Positions 48,553 to 61,080 of a DNA stretch of 64,000 nt are shown piece after piece. The stretch's first letter is position 1. Every line of letters begins with the position of its first letter. The DNA lies in the NCBI GenBank assembly GCA_011009095.1, contig VTPC01000479.1, positions 23,682 through 87,681 on the forward strand, read 5' to 3'. The notes under the pieces were generated by a model. It was given only the letters and a program-made list of their open reading frames with translations. It was not told where the DNA came from and made no database searches. The position numbers and the translations under genes are program-made. The DNA is from Ignelater luminosus. Lineage: Eukaryota; Arthropoda; Insecta; Coleoptera; Elateridae.

Positions 48553-50090
48553 CTTAAATACTTATTCTACAACCTTTCTTCAAATATCTTTTAATTGAGT
48601 TATCATAAAATGCTGAAATTGCTCAGCGTATATCACCCTGCAACGCTTTTCAAAAAACCTAAATAAAGTTTAGTGCTACAATAATTAGAGAAGCCAATAT
48701 CTAAACATTTCAAAATTAGCATGGAATTTCTTAAGTTACGTCCGCCGATTCAGCATCCAGTATGTTTAAATTTAAATACGATTCAGGTTATCCAAAAATC
48801 TAAATTGATAAGTATTATACAAAATCCTCTCTGAATTGATTTTATTTTTAAAATGTTTCCGGCATTGCTGCCACCCCAAGGTGTCAAATTGGCCAAATTT
48901 TGTGCACTACACGCTAAAGCTTAAATACTGCTTTGCGTTTTCTTACTACAATTATTAGCCTTACGATTAATACTATTATGTAGTCTGAGTGAAGTCCTTT
49001 GTGCTAATAGAATGAATTTAAAAAAAGAGATCGATGTTTTTACAATTCATAACGTTCGGTAACCGTAATCTTTCACGGTAAAGTTTTCGAAATAGTTGAG
49101 ATAAGATTAAGAAAAACGTAAGTTATGCCCCAGTCAAGAACTGTTGAGTGGTTTGATTACATCAACAGAGAACTTTAAAAAAACAAAATTAAAGTAATCT
49201 TCAAAAAATAGAAAATAACTTTTCTAACATGTTACCTTGTCCTATCTATTTATCTACTACTTGGGCTGGTATGTAGATACAATTTGCAACTCAACATCTT
49301 ATATAATATTTAGATATTATGATGTTGATTTATCTATTACTTTTTATCTAAATAAAGAATTGTTAAAATACTAGTATCTAACCATAGTGACGGTTGATAT
49401 AGCTTCGACATAGATACAGATTCAGTCTCTTTAATAACCCTTTAATTAGTAAAATTATCAAAAATCGCTGAAACACGTCGATTTTGTTTTGGAAGGCGAC
49501 ATTTAATAACCTATTCTAATCGGTTGGGAAACTTTCATCCTCTCCGCAACCTCCGCCACAAAATTCTAAATGGCACTACCCCATGTGTGATATATCATTT
49601 TAAAGGTATAAAATCCTCAATCTTTTACATCAAAGAAAATTAAAATCGGCCGAGCCGTTCGTGAACTAGAGACAGAAATGTATATAAATCAATCATTTAA
49701 TTTCAACACAGCGCCTCAAGCGGAGAGAAAAATCATTATTGAGCTCAATTTACGATCGTGTTTTGTTTGGTGTCGGTACTTTTGTCGCACAATCAATTAG
49801 CTTTGTGATTAAACATTAAACATGCATGCACCATTGAAAAATTATTATTAATAAGTTGTGTTAAACACAATTTAAAAATTTTTAATTTATTTCTTTATTT
49901 CAAAACTTTTTTGACAATTTTTATACAAAAATTTATGTTAAAATTTACTGCCGTGTAAAACGACACTGAGGTAGTTATAATGCGTTCACGCTGTTTTTAG
50001 ATGAAATCTAGCCATGGAAACCCGATAGTTTGAGTTGTGTGAATGAGATACAACATTGCGTAAATGAGGCTTTTTATACCGAAATGACTT
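48553..50090. other. Intergenic, decayed repeats
   Basis: No gene recognised. At about 49440-49690 a block ends AAAATCGGCCGAGCCGTTCG, close to the 'aaatcggttcagccgttc' 3' ends of RTE-type retrotransposons or SINEs. At 49291-49328 CAACATC/GATGTTG flanks an AT-rich hairpin. The remainder is AT-rich. Confidence 0.35.
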
Positions 50091-50096
50091 TCTCGC

Positions 50097-50235
50097 ATTC
50101 GGTAAGGTACCTTTCACAGCTATTTTTGCTTTAGATCGTCACTTGTTCTTGTTACTCAAATAATAATCCAGATTTGAGCGACAAGAACAAGAGACGATTC
50201 TAAGCAAAAATAACAGTCAGAGGTACTTATCGAAG
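50097..50235. repeat. Palindromic MITE-like element
   Basis: Two arms of about 65 bp, 50097-50161 and 50172-50235, are near-complementary with a spacer of about 10 bp. The innermost parts match best: CTTGTTCTTGTTACTCAAAT against ATTTGAGCGACAAGAACAAG, and TATTTTTGCTT against AAGCAAAAATA. No coding frame. The structure could extrude as a cruciform or give a long RNA hairpin if transcribed. Confidence 0.7.
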
Positions 50236-52146
50236 GCAGAGCTTGACATACGCTGTTGAAATTTGAAGGTTATATTTTCCATTATCCATTGCTTATTACA
50301 TATGTTGCCAGATACTCTTTTAGGATAAGAAAACATCAAGCATTTTTGCAAAGATTCTTGTTTTTTACGTGATGGCTAGATTAAAATATAACAAAAGGCA
50401 ACACTGTTAAAAACAAATCAAATGCATGACCAAAAACAATGTGAATGGTGCATACTAGAGAGTACAGTCAAACATTCATCGAGTACTGCGACTGCGCAAT
50501 TTTGTTTTTGAGAATACAAGATTAAGCAGGGATTTCTTCAGCTTATTGTAAACTTGTGCGTTTTGTTTTGAAAAGAAGTATAAGAACTAGACAGTGCAGT
50601 GAACAATTATTATTAGTGCACTAGAACCCCCTTTTGGAATCATTTTTGCAATTTTAAAATTGTGCAATAATTTTTTCAGAATATTATTATAAAATATTCA
50701 GAGTTTCTTTTTTTAGATAGTTAGGCTGTCTTGTAAAGTAGAAATTCTAACTGCGCCCATAATTCAAATATTTGTTTACATTCTACCATAACAGTAGCAG
50801 AACTGGGTTTTCTGTCTAAATAATCTTCAAAAGTAAAAAGGTGCAGTAGTTGTTAGAACAAATTCAAGGCGCTTTTGAGAGTAGAACATGCTCATAAAAT
50901 AACGGCTCGAACTTAGGTAATACCCTGTATAAACAGCATACAGGGTGTTACAACAACAGATAAGTCTCTACCATTGTATATTTACTGGTTTAAGTACATA
51001 ATCTATGTGTATTATTTTTGGGTGTTTAATTTCCTAATACAGTAAATTTGTTGTCCAGAACTACTTTTGTCAATTATTACGTCAAACCGCTATGTTGTTA
51101 TAGGTTTAATTTGTATTCATAAATGTAGACATTTTAAAGTAAAAACACTTGGTTACATCATGATTAACGGAACAAAAGTACATACGCGATTCAAGCCAAG
51201 CGTTACGCTTCTGTTGGCAGAAATGGTGAATTTAATTGAGAATGCATTTGGTTTTATTTACATTAGAAATATTTTTTAATTACATGAGCGAAATTCTAGT
51301 TAATTTTGATCAAGATAGTGGTTGTTAGTTGCTGTTGTTGATTTTGAAACTATTATGAAAAATATTAAATGTCAATTTGTTATTCAGTAAATGAAATTTT
51401 TTTATTAAAAGGTAAGATTAATAATGTACGTGGTGTTTACTGCGTGTTTCAACTAAGCTGCGATTCAAAGTGAAAATTGATTGTTAATTCTTTGTGCTCT
51501 TGGCGCAGCTTAGTATCCTAACTCTAAACCTACTACAAAATTACCTTAATTCACATAAAATTCTGGTTTTAAAAATGCTTCAGATGCAGGAGGTTGCATT
51601 TAGATATTTTGAAAAGGCTAAGTTTTACACTCACTTTTATAATATTTGGAATAGACTAAAGACATGCAAGAAGTGATTTCTCCGTGTCAAAATCGACTAA
51701 TTTTAGAGCGCACGAAAACTTAATTTGAATTTAAATAATAAAATTTCTGCCAGTACACATTTCAAAAGCTAATAGAAGCATTGTTGACGTTTGTTTATAA
51801 AATCTTTAAAGAAAGTATTTTTTTTTCGATCAGGTAAAGTAGAGTGAAAGGCGTGCAAATCGAAATGCTTAAAAAGGTCTTCACTGTGTACTCTTCCCGC
51901 ATGCCAACAATGTGTTTGATCAAAGTATACATGAGAAAACCAATGATAGATGTTTTAACAATAGACCAAATAAGAATATCTGTTTTGTGAATTCTCGGAA
52001 GTTACTTGCTTTACTTTAGTCATTACAAAACAATCCTTTCCTTTTAACGATATTATTAGGTCGTGATATAAAAAATGACATAAAAAAACAATTTATTCTT
52101 TAGCAGATCGCTATTTAAAATTTACATTTCCAGTATTTTAATGGAT
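50236..52146. other. Intergenic downstream of the lipase gene
   Basis: No gene recognised. At 50922-50947 ACCCTGTA and TACAGGGT sit back to back, separated by nine bases, like two abutting copies of the 'tacagggtg' repeat terminus. The lipase polyadenylation signal (AATAAA on the minus strand) is probably at 52092-52097. Other small frames have no recognisable content. Confidence 0.35.
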
Positions 52147-55100
52147 TTACAAGTTACTTTTGGATTTACAAATTAAAGATGACCATTCGCTTCTTAGAAC
52201 AGCAATTAGCCTTTTGTAAACAATATCACCAACATTGTTTCCGAATAACAAGTCAAGATTGTTGGTAAGCTCAGTTATTTTAACTGCTCGATAAACCCCA
52301 GGTAAGTGCCTCAAAAGCATGTCAACATCTTCCACGGTCGATGCCATGTCATGAGTGGTATAAATTAGAATAATGGGTGTATTTATTCTTTGTAAATTGT
52401 AATCTTCACCTTGCATATTTGTGAAACGCCCTGAAAATCAAATTTGTAATTTGTCTTTTCTAATGTACAGTTTTGTAAATTATTATCAAATGTAAAAATC
52501 AAATCCGGATACAATCAGCTGTATATTTAAGAGTAACTAAAAGCCGTAGATGTGAAAATAATTTTTTGTTGCTGCATACTTACCACTTTTGACAAGCTGT
52601 CCATAATGCAGTAATTCTTTAGTAGCGGTTCCCGTATATTTAAGCATATTCTTCATTAGGCGTTCTACAGTTGTCTAAAATTAATTGTTAGTAATATATT
52701 TAGTTATATTTTGATACCGCACGCCTACCATGTTAAGTTGATTTGAATTATATCCATTTAGGAGGAAAAATGAATGTTTACACATTATTTCATCTTTGCT
52801 TCTCAAACAGTCTTGCATACCTCCATCTTCCATTGCTTCCTTTGAAGGCTTAAATTCATTTTGTCCAAAATTCCGTGTAATCCACTGAAAACGTATACAT
52901 TCTAATGTTATTGCATTGCAAAAAATGGTTTCAGCAAACTAATAATAATTCTTAAAAGTTTCATTTTTAGTACCCACCCCTGCTAAATCTTTCTTCTCAG
53001 ACGCTAATTTCAACATAAGATTTTTGGTATTGCCCAAAAATGCAATAGGTCCCAATGTTATCATTACATGTACTCTATCACGATACTCGGCTTTTTCCGA
53101 GGCCATAATGTAAAATAAAGTTGAACCTTGCATGTGCCCAACATACATAAGATGCTCTGGCCTTGCAGTACTATATATAGTATCAATTATCGCCGGTAAA
53201 TCTTTAACAGCAATATCCTCCCAACTGAAATACAAACGTTACTACCATACCTTTAAAATGTAAATATTATCAGTTATCTACCAAAATCTCCAGAAAGCAG
53301 GATCGTGATCAGGATCTAAAGTCTTGTGAGTTCTACCAAATCTGCTTCCTCTTACATTTCCAAGAAAAACGTCAAATCCGTTATCTGCTAGAATAAAAGC
53401 CAAACTTTGATCGGGTCCTCCTATTACAAAATCAAGTGCACTCGATTCTATTCCAGGAATGAGTAAAACAGCCGGTCTCTTCAAGCTACTGTCAGATTGG
53501 GAATTGTGATTTTTGATGTCCTTTTGTGAATCATTTTGATCCGAATCCCATTCCGAATTGTGAATTCCGCTACCAATGCGGAATAGCTGCAATAAGTACC
53601 CATCCTCTGTTACAACGGTATAACCTTCCACGGGATATCCATAGCGTTTAATGATTTCTATCTGAAACAATAAAGTTAATTTGTAAAACACCTTAAAGGA
53701 GAAAATAAATAAAAAGTAGTAGTTTAGAATTTGCTTCATTTATCTCACTATACCCACAAGTATACGTAAATAAAAATAAGTCATACTATCAGCTGACTAT
53801 TATGAGTCTAAAATTGCAGACACTGTTCATACTCTACATCGCATTCGGGTAGTTATCACATTAATTACTGTTGCCATTATTCAAGTTAAAGTAGTTTCCA
53901 GTCTAATCTTCTATAGAATAACAGTGAGGCATACAACCCAATGAATCTTATAACAGTGAGCACTGAAATGATCCATATAACCGTCTTTTGCTCATTCTAG
54001 AGAGCACTAAAAGTTTTGTTGACTTTCAATAATTGTCACATCATTGGGTGTCGTCACATTAGTAGTGGATAATATTATAGAACGTTGGTAATGCTTCTTT
54101 TAGCGACGGCACAGTATAAAGAGAAGACAGTCAATCCAATACAAGATTTTTGCCCACCTAATCTGTGATGGTAATTTGGTAGCATTCGTAGGACATGAGT
54201 GTTATATTTTGTCCTGGGATTGGCTGTTGGGGTTTTTCTTTCTTTTTTAAAAAGGTTTCAAGAACTCAGCAAATCACAGCAGAAAAAAAAATATGTTCTA
54301 GACTGATATCTCACTTATTAGTAAGGGCCTCAAAGTAGCTGACTTACAAAAATAGAAAATTGGAAGAACGCTTTTTGTAGATATAAATATTCACACAATT
54401 CAGTGCTTGCCAAACCAGAAATATAATGAATTCGATACCTTTTCCTCTCCAAAAGTTGAACAAAGAAAGTTCGTACAATTTAACATATTAAGACATAATA
54501 ATTTTGTCATTCGATCAATACCTGTCGGTTCCGGGTTGTCGGAAAATGCAAGCACATCAAAGTATGCGAATGTTCGGCTGGTCTTGAAAATTATGAAATT
54601 TGGCAAATAGCAAATATGTGGCGATACCTGTTTGCCAGAGTGTTCGCTCTGCGTAGTGTGTGGTGCTGGGCTTTTAGTCACGTAACGCCAGAGCTGGCTT
54701 TAGAACTTAGTGCACCCTGAGATAAAAGTGATTCTCTGTGCCCTCCCATTCCGTATGAGACAATACAGAAGTAAAAATATTAATTTTAGAATTGATTTTT
54801 GCGTCCTAAGGCAGTTGTCTCACTGGCTTAATGTCTGAAACCAGCCTTGCGGTAACGCTTTGTGGAATGTTAGTCATTACGACGTTACGTAATTTCAGTT
54901 ATGTATATAGAAAGGACTTGAAAGTTATTTAAACTTTGGTTTAACAAACTATAATGGTAGTAACAGCTGAAGCAGTTGAGAAATTAAGTTTTTCAAGATA
55001 CTGTTGAATCTCTCAATAAAGGTTGGTCCTCGTACGTAAACGTCATCGTTCGTTGTTGTTTTCCAATTCCGAAGGAGCCGTGCTTGTTTTTGATGGTGGA

Positions 55101-57860
55101 GCGGCAAATTGTAAGCTGAAAATGGTGATGGTGGTGTTAGTTGCAGGCCCATGTTGAACACTAATATCAATGTTACTTTTTTGTGGGTAAAATGATTCTC
55201 TGCAGAACCCCGACATTACACGTGCACGCTGTGGCATGACCTGCAAACCTATTGATTCTGTCCCTCGGAAAGTGTCTGGTAACCGGAACCATCCGGGAAG
55301 CAGAGAAAGCATACATTTGCCTGTAGTAATTATTGACGCCTTGTTTTGGCAAAGTGAAATTGGCAGTAATAGAATAATACAGAGACACCTTTGCATATTT
55401 TGCAGAATATACGCGCATTCCTAAAATGACGTAATAGCCAAAAAGGTTAGTCCTTTAATCATGGCTATTTCTAAAAAATAACATTGACTAAGGTGTAGAC
55501 ACACTCTAACCCACTAAAATTACTTTTAACAATCAAATAACAAAACTGATTTTAGAATTTTTAAAACTATCTTTAAATGACTTACAAAATTTTATAGTTA
55601 ACTATTAAAACCCTTATTTTGTTGCCACACGGTAAAAATTAAAAAGAAATCTAATTAACGTCAGTGTCTTGTTGTATTAGTTGTGACAATAACTTTCTTT
55701 TTAATAATTTTGCATACGTTAAGGACAGTAGACTGTACAATGGGGCGACCGCAAACGTACCAAGCGTCAGGTTGGTCAATGATAGTAAAGTATGAACAGT
55801 TTTAGAATAGCATACCAACCAATGCTTGTGACCAGGAGCTACAAATACAAAAAAACTCCTGAAACAATTGTCATATGTCAACGAATCAGGAGTTTGTTCT
55901 GCTCGTGTTACATAAGCAATGTAAAAGCAATGAGTTGCTATGCTATTCTGAAATAGTCTCTACTCTACCTGATAACTTATAGTGACCACATGGTAGCATC
56001 TGGTAGTACTTTCTTACTACTTTCTTAGCGTATGGTTCACCAATGAAAATAGCCCATTGTTTCTACTTGCCCAAGACCGGAGCTAAGGAAGAACAGAGTG
56101 GTGTATGGTCCAGTTGTTTAATTTGCACTCCTTGCACTGATCTTATACTAGCCTAGTGTATACAGAAGATAATCATCATCGTCATTTATTCATTTTATTT
56201 GATGTGTAAAGCATCACTTCTTTTATTATAATTTACACAGATTTTCTAATCAGTGGCATAACTAGACTTTGGTGAATTGGATCGTGCATCAGACAGCAAC
56301 TTTGGCCGGTGGACCCTCAATAAATATCTTTGTTTAGTTTCAATTTTATAACCAAAGCATTATCTTTACCAACAAAAGATAAAGAGCAAAGGATTTCTGA
56401 TGTTCTTACAGAATGGTGTATTAAAGGTTAATAGAGGAGTTTTGCTTAAATTGAATTTCCGTCTTTATCTTTTATAATCCGTACATCTAGATAGTGTGAA
56501 TATAAGCTAAACGAAACAAAAGACTTCACGTCACTAATGCGGTTCACACGTCGAGTTACTGTGCGCTTTTTTAATCTCCTGAAGAAGCTCCTCATGAAAG
56601 TGAGCAAAACTCAAGTGCAGATCTCGCTCTTGAACCAATTTTGCTTTACCAGACATTTTTCACGCTGAATCAATTGCAAATAAATTTCCATCTTCTGTTT
56701 ACCGAACAAACAACCAGGTTACCTTTTCTTCCGTATACTTTTAACCAAAAGTTACAGTACAGGTTACCTATTAAAACCATTAAAATCCCATTCTTTAGTC
56801 TTTGGTATTGCATATGATGAATTTTCACTGCTATTTATTCCAGTATTGATATTTGAAACTACCGCTCAGAAAAACGTTACCAATTCTTGAATACCATGGT
56901 AGTTCGATTTAGTAAGCATAAAACGGCTTTTACAACTTTAGAGGATAATTATTAGAACTCTTTGCAAAAACCTATATAGAAGACGAATATGTTGAACCAT
57001 GGCCAACCTAAACATTTATTTACTTTTCTAACAGAGAACTTTGGCTTAGCAAGTAGAAGAATCTTTTCAATTACCAACCGATATTAACTGAATTGTCCAA
57101 TTTCGAATCAGACATAGCCTTCTGGATCTTATCCAATACATGTTATTGAATGGAACTGTGATGAGAAATTTTAAATCTAAATAATCTTTACAGAATCATA
57201 TCTGTTTTGGTTGGTTTTGCTTTAAAAATTAAAAGAGTAGATAATTAAGTGTATTAAATAGTGATAATCGAAGAACCGTTTTTTTTAAATTTAAATTATA
57301 GATAATGAACTCGATTCAATTTTGCTAATCTGTTTTATTATTGCATGGTCACCTCCATTAAAAATAACTATTTCGCACTTTAAACCTGCTGCTGTGATTA
57401 AAAACCTTATAGTTCTGTCACAAAGGTTGCTCTAATAAATAAATAAATCACTTCCCAATTTAGAGAAGAAATTTTAAATAATTATTATGGAAGCATGAAG
57501 ATTTTTTATTTCGCGAACATTCTCTCTTTTCTCTATGTTAATCTAAACATTATTAAACTGCTCACAATTTTTATAACATCTATCTATTTTATAACACAAA
57601 AATAATTAGTTTAATATTATTTTTTGATGTCCAAATAAAGTTGCAATCGTAAAGCTTTCTATGTGTTAAGCATATAATAAATAATTTAATAAAAATAACA
57701 ACATAAATTAAATCAAGCATACCACATCATCTCCATCTAATTGAATATTGGAGGACTGATGGAATTCCTGCTGATAATGTCTTCTTGAAACATGGGAGCT
57801 GCGATAAGCAACAATTACACTTAACACTAAACTTAAGACAAATATAAACTTTAATAACAT
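52147..57860 (-). CDS. Secreted acid-lipase-family protein, catalytically dead (gastric/lysosomal lipase-like)
   Basis: Six exons, minus strand: 57860-57723, 53661-53282, 53224-52978, 52884-52729, 52674-52584 and 52430-52147; phases close to 431 aa, the usual size. Exon 1 encodes a signal peptide (MLLKFIFVLSLVLSVIVA) and joins in phase 0 to IEIIKRYGYPVEGYTVVTED, the family's N-terminal signature. Then come the oxyanion-region segment LIPGIESSALDFV (usually HG), RGSRFGRTH, and the nucleophile elbow GHMQG (residue 204 Met; family GHSQG). The catalytic Asp is kept in THDMAST (Asp365), but the family's NHLDF is NNLDL (residue 395 Asn for His). Two of three triad residues are lost, so lipolysis is not expected; a binding or regulatory role is inference. 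An acidic insert (about 79-105) is unusual. Apart from this, splice sites and frame are intact, arguing against a simple pseudogene. The 4.06-kb intron 1 is the largest in the window. Confidence 0.85.
53662..57722. other. Lipase-like gene intron 1
   Basis: The 4.06-kb intron. No nested gene could be supported. A 40-codon minus-strand frame at 56656-56534 (MSGKAKLVQERD...) is unassigned. Several short frames at 54.4-55.9 kb overlap one another on both strands without domains. The sequence is mostly AT-rich. Confidence 0.45.
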
Positions 57861-58657
57861 CTCTTGTATAGTTTGCTCACGCCAGTAATTAAAATAGGAT
57901 CGGAAAGTTACTTATTTACTTATGCCTTTATATGTAATAAATGTCTACCTTGCATTTTGATAAATAAGGTTACACCAGTTCTCTTAAATTGATAACATTT
58001 ATTTTTTATAACATTAACGATGTGCATGTGCCGAACTTTGAAAAATACATAAAGTAATAATAATAAAGATTACAACTGATCAAAAGAACAAGGATAAAGT
58101 TAGAATAATCATTCTAAGGGTTTATTTCCCGTCAAAATTCCCAAACAAACCTCCACTGCATTATTAGCAACATTAGGTAAATTATTTTAAATAATCCATA
58201 CGGAAACAACAAATTCTCAATTTTTTCATATCAATATAAACATTTCTTGAATGATATATTATTAAAAATTATTTTAACAGCATGTTGAGTTTTGCTTACA
58301 TACTGCTTGAATTGGGCAAGTATTTTCGAAAATACCAAAACCTCCTTAAGCTGCCTTTCTCGCGGGTCATAATTACGAAGAAATAGACAAAATCTGCATG
58401 TACGGTTTGACATATGCATTTATCTTTCTTCAACGAATCTATAAGCGGCGACTTTTATCTGTAAAGAAAAGTGTATGCTAGTCAAACTTTTCAGTAACAT
58501 TTTTATTTGTTACATATTATCTCCAATTGGAATAGAAGTTGTAAGATCACAGTCAATTACTTGATGAGTTTTGTTGTTAAATTTAAACATATAGGGGCTG
58601 ATTCTTCAACACAATAAAAGAATTTTTTGTAGCTAAGATTAGGAGGACTAGAAAGTA
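57861..58657. other. Upstream region of lipase-like gene
   Basis: This should contain the promoter and 5' UTR of the lipase-like gene. No TATA element or other gene could be defended. Confidence 0.3.
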
Positions 58658-59230
58658 TACAGGGTGTCTCGAAAAACCATAGACAGAGTTACCACAGATT
58701 CCTAAGATTAAAACAAGACAACTTACCTATATCCAAAAGTTTACTGGGTTTTTTTCTAGTTTTTTCAATGTCTCAAAATAAGGTGAGATATTGGGACGAG
58801 ATTTACTATATGCTTGTTCTACGTAATTTTGTGTTTGATACTTTCACCAGAAGCGGAGAATTGCAGGGTGGCTAACTCCCTACTCGAAAAAAAATTGTTA
58901 TGCCACTGAGAAATTAGAAAATTTCTTGATTTTCGGAATTAACAATCAATTTGACAAAAAAAGTTACTCTTGCATTTTTCCCGTAGAATGCATCATTTTC
59001 TAGTAAGATTCGATTTTCCAAAATCTCTGAAATTCAACGGCCTATAGTAAGGTCATAGGTTGTCTCAAAAACAGGATGTAATTATTCGGGTCACATTCCT
59101 TGACAGATTTAAGTCTACTACTTAAGCCCTAAAGCTTTTTTCCCCGAAGTGCATTGTTTTCAAGCTACAGTATGTCGACATTTCTTGTTTTAAGTAAAGT
59201 CTGACACCCTCTATCTCGAAAACGACGCAT
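58658..59230. repeat. Arthropod 'acagggtgtc' type repeat
   Basis: Starts ACAGGGTGTCTCGAAAAACC at 58658 and contains an opposing-sense echo, GACACCCTCTATCTCG, at about 59207-59222, with several 'aaaat..tcgaaaa' phrases between. Similar termini appear at 4375, 39160 and 50930. The organisation suggests a non-coding copy of an abundant element; its class is unknown. Confidence 0.4.
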
Positions 59231-59399
59231 TTTAGAGAAAAAGACTTTATATGGTAAAGGTGTGCCTTATGGTTGTAAAATGGAGTCCGCTGAGATTAAT
59301 CCAGTTTGGCTTAATGAGTATTGCGTTTTCTTCGGGTCCACTGTACGCTTAATACTCTGGGTTCGCATTCAAAAGGTCCAAAATTCGAATCCCAGCTAG

Positions 59400-61080
59400 A
59401 TTGTTCTTACAAAGGTTTTCCGTGATTCTCTTAGTGTCACTTTAGTCAACCATAGGTGTTCATGTTTTCTTAGATCTGCTTACGCAACACTTTACGCTGA
59501 TATTTTGTTAAAGCACTTACACTTTACTAACTTTTGAGCCTCTTTCGTAGATTGCCAACATACAGGAACGTAGATGCCTTGATACTAATATGATCTAGAA
59601 TTCTGCCTGATGTTTCGCGGTAAAGATTTGACAGTACGTTGTTTTGGAAGGTCAATACCTTATCTATGTGATATTTTTGGCACATCTCCAAAGCTGGATA
59701 CCATGGATCTAAACTGTTTCAAAACTTGATTGCAGGTAATCGGTTTATTAAGTTTTTCTAGCAACCAGTGCATCTTTCTGTACTTAATAGTCAGGTTTGG
59801 CATCTAGTGTCATTCCAAAACATTTAGCACTGTGCTCATAAAGGATATTTACTTTATTGGTCGCAACTAGCTTATCGTTTTCTCTCATTTCTGTAGCGTT
59901 CACATGGGTGGATTTAGTTTCGTTGAGTTTTATCTTCCATCTGTTGGTCTACCTGATCACCAAGTCACAAGCTCTTTGCAGTTTGTCTGCCGCTTTCCGA
60001 GTATTCTTTCCTGTTGCCAAAATTGTGGTATCATCCGCAAATGTGGTAAGAGCTACTTTTTCATTTATGGATATATTACAAATGTATAGAAAATTAAATA
60101 TCAAAATACTGCCTAACGTATTCCTGCGTTTCTCTTTTTAGGTCTAAGTATTCATTCTTCTGTCTTATACAATAATTTGTTGCTAATGTAGGATTTGATC
60201 GAATCAACATGTTGTTCTGCATGACTTTATCGACATCCAAGGAGATTGAAGAGCAGACTTTCTTTTATTCTTATGCCTTTTTAACGACTGAGGTAGTTTT
60301 GAGTTACTTCATCGATTGTGGAGTTTTTATTTCTAAATCCAAACTACTGATTTGGGATCAGATTTTTGCACTAGGCTATCGGTTTCAATCTTGTCAGATA
60401 TAATCTTTGAGATAATTTAGATATTAATTATGGGCAGAAAGGAAATTGGTCTATAGGTCTAATTCCTTCTGCTGTCTTACATGCAGCAGGAATATGTTTC
60501 AGTCGGAATGATAAGTTGACGAAGTATTAGCATAATAATACCCTTTCATTGCAATTTTTTAAGGCGTTCACTTGAGATGATGCTTAGGTGCTTTTTTTGG
60601 ATCGGTTATTCTTGAATTTCCTAACCACCTCTTTTGGAGTAGTAATGGTTAATAGCAGTTTTCTTTTTATTTGACACTTAGTGCATATCAGAATCATTAT
60701 TAATTTTGTTGGGTTTATTATCTGTGGTCAAATTACTAATTTGATCCTTAATTGGAAGAACTTCGTGTTCGCCTTCTTCAGTTTAATTTGTTGTTTTCCA
60801 TAACGAATGATAAGTTTTTCTGTTGACTGACAGGTTGATAAGATTCTGTCAGTAAACTCTTCTATCTACTTTTGAATTTCTCTAGAAGGATCAGGAGTCT
60901 TTCTTTGATTATTGCTAGGATTTTTTTGGAATAGTTGTTTCCGATTTTTACGTGAGTTATCTCTTTGGTATTATATCATGCAGCTTTCGGTTTATGAGAT
61001 TTATTTGAAAGCTATGCCAGTCTGTAAATTTATTTGTCAATTGGCCTTGTTTCTTTTTTTAATAATCTTTTCACTCAAGA
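59400..61080 (-). mobile_element. Jockey-type reverse transcriptase relic
   Basis: Minus strand, 5' to 3' from about 61.0 to 59.4 kb. Visible are a KVCSSISLDVDKV segment (usual CSAVFLDISQAFDKV), NTLGSILIFNFLYICNI (usual QGSVLGPILYLLYTSDI), TFADDTTILA with an intact FADD box at about 60045-60015, and NRWKIKLNETKSTHV and CFGMTLDAKPDY, the LNETKS block and following strand. Stops are frequent, so it is inactive. The plus-strand frames here are shadows. Confidence 0.78.

Noticed and set aside
56534..56656. 40-codon ORF MSGKAKLVQERD... in the lipase intron as a peptide gene
   Set aside because: No signal peptide, no recognised family, and stops nearby in frame; too weak to call.
59306..59396. tRNA-like or SINE promoter: an A-box-like TGGCTTAATGAG and a B-box-like ATTCGAATCC
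   Set aside because: The boxes are about 65 bp apart and I could not fold a cloverleaf with a proper anticodon arm, so no tRNA gene is claimed.
59857..60141. 94-codon plus-strand frame with hydrophobic segments, resembling a membrane protein
   Set aside because: Antisense to the FADD box region of a Jockey reverse transcriptase.
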